Positions 63,314-64,000 of a stretch of 64,000 bases of DNA are shown one piece after another (positions within the stretch are counted from its first letter, which is position 1; each line of letters opens with the position of its first letter). The stretch covers positions 1 through 64,000 of the forward strand of contig NZ_CP026995.1 in assembly GCF_013407185.1 (NCBI RefSeq), given 5' to 3'. This DNA is from Nitrosopumilus ureiphilus. GTDB lineage: Archaea; Thermoproteota; Nitrososphaeria; Nitrososphaerales; Nitrosopumilaceae. A model generated the notes under the pieces. That model searched no databases and had not been told where the DNA came from. It saw only the letters and a list, made by a program, of their open reading frames with translations. The position numbers were made by a program, and so were the translations under genes.

Positions 63314-64000
63314 TTAATTTTCTCTTGTTTTCTTAGACTCTTCTCTAGTAAATTTGAATGAACCTTTTTTCTTTTCTATATTGGTTTGAATTTCTTCAAT
63401 AATTGGCTTTAATGATTTTTCTGCAGTTTTAAAATTCTCTGAAGTTATTGACAATCTATACTTTGGTGCTCCCAAATAAGTAATATCTATAGTAGGATCT
63501 TTTTTGATAACACCCAATAACACTTTTTTAATAATTTCAACTCCATCTGATTTATTACTTGTAATCTCCATAATTCCTCTAATTTCAACTGATGGAAGTT
63601 TAATTTTGGAACAAATCTCTCCAATGACAGTTGCAGTTTTTTTTGCAAGTTTAAGTTCTTTAACAGATTCTATACCATTTCTCCCAATCTCTATGAACGC
63701 ATCATATACAGAATCAAATTTTGCATAAATACTATCTTCTAATTCTTCAATTTCTTCATCTGAAAGTTTTGCTTTTTCCTGAACATTTTGCAATAATGTT
63801 TTACCCTTTTCAAATTTTTTAACTTCTTTTAGCTTTTGTTTTTTCTGATCTTTTGACACTTGTTTTAATGATAGATCAATATCGCCACGTTTGGAATTTA
63901 CTTTTTTTACTAATAGTACTTTTTTCTCTCCATCTTTGACAAATCTACTTACTGATCTTATCCAACCTGGAGCAATCTCTGAAATATGTAAAAATCCTTG
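63314..64000 (-). CDS. eif2a: Translation initiation factor aIF2 alpha subunit (5' end outside the window)
   Basis: The frame reads in from the right edge without a start. Its first residues (GFLHISEIAPGWIRSV, VNSKRGDIDLSLKQV) are the end of the S1 domain, followed by the helical domain and a C-terminal alpha-beta domain (GVEIIKKVLLGVI; DITYLGAPKYRLSI). aIF2-alpha binds aIF2-gamma and mRNA or tRNA during initiation. About 229 residues are visible; the family has about 265, so about 35 are missing at the N-terminus. Confidence 0.92.
   Translation of the reverse strand, partial: QGFLHISEIAPGWIRSVSRFVKDGEKKVLLVKKVNSKRGDIDLSLKQVSKDQKKQKLKEVKKFEKGKTLLQNVQEKAKLSDEEIEELEDSIYAKFDSVYDAFIEIGRNGIESVKELKLAKKTATVIGEICSKIKLPSVEIRGIMEITSNKSDGVEIIKKVLLGVIKKDPTIDITYLGAPKYRLSITSENFKTAEKSLKPIIEEIQTNIEKKKGSFKFTREESKKTREN

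Overview
The window is archaeal and most likely from a marine-type ammonia-oxidising thaumarchaeon of the Nitrosopumilus/Nitrosarchaeum kind. This is an inference from gene content: an Orc1/Cdc6 initiator, both primase subunits and the small subunit of the D-family polymerase, two TFB factors, two closely related ESCRT-III-type CdvB proteins, a CDC48/VAT ATPase, aIF2-alpha and aIF2-gamma, Nop10, an AglB/STT3 oligosaccharyltransferase, an aconitase-X type phosphomevalonate dehydratase, part of the anaerobic-type cobalamin pathway, and archaeal-style promoters with many GTG/TTG starts. The DNA is very AT-rich (about one third GC) and genes are packed tightly on both strands with short or negative spacing. 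There is no phage, insertion sequence or CRISPR array.

Layout. 0-5.6 kb: initiator gene cdc6/orc1 (an origin may lie beside it at the left edge), PolD small subunit, a SpoIIM-like membrane protein, a secreted cupredoxin-like protein, CbiE. 5.7-16 kb: a cyclophilin fusion exported by a signal peptide, type II NADH dehydrogenase, an hsp20-cdc48 pair joined by a possible RNA switch, TFB, fluoride channel and several small proteins. 16-22.4 kb: secreted anchored protein, second TFB, CPA1-type antiporter with a duplicated tail, hemerythrin, APS kinase plus CysQ phosphatase, SDR. 22.4-28.2 kb: a strongly predicted small structured RNA, the first CdvB, then a block of secreted coiled-coil and membrane-anchored winged-helix proteins served by an intergenic region carrying repeated TGTTCC boxes. 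28.2-32.2 kb: preQ0/archaeosine genes queE, folE and queC, homoserine kinase, GPN GTPase. 32.4-38 kb: flippase-like membrane protein, SDR, small proteins, a GC-rich hairpin element, a glycosyltransferase and a ThiI-like THUMP protein without a normal PP-loop. 37.8-40.3 kb: APS reductase and ATP sulfurylase, followed by a gene of strikingly higher GC. 40.3-47.9 kb: endonuclease III, aconitase-X subunits, an Rqc2/NEMF homologue, cobalamin genes cbiT-cbiL-cbiF, and a glutamate-racemase-fold protein with both catalytic cysteines changed to serine. 48-57.9 kb: second CdvB, glycyl-tRNA synthetase, endonuclease IV, primase large and small subunits, a UPF0182 giant membrane protein, a glutamine amidotransferase, a C39-like/TPR protein, tRNA-Gly(CCC). 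58-64 kb: small zinc ribbons, S6e, aIF2-gamma, a PIN nuclease, a PEBP protein, AglB, Nop10 and the 3' part of aIF2-alpha, which runs off the right edge.

The main points for a second look are: five frame breaks confined to 41.4-43.3 kb in two otherwise well-conserved genes, which look more like sequence errors than decay; the structured RNA at 22.57-22.71 kb; the GC-rich stem at 35.2-35.3 kb; a pair of mutually exclusive hairpins that can hide the ribosome-binding site of cdc48; the TGTTCC-box regulator module at 24.6-27.9 kb; and the cysteine-less racemase.
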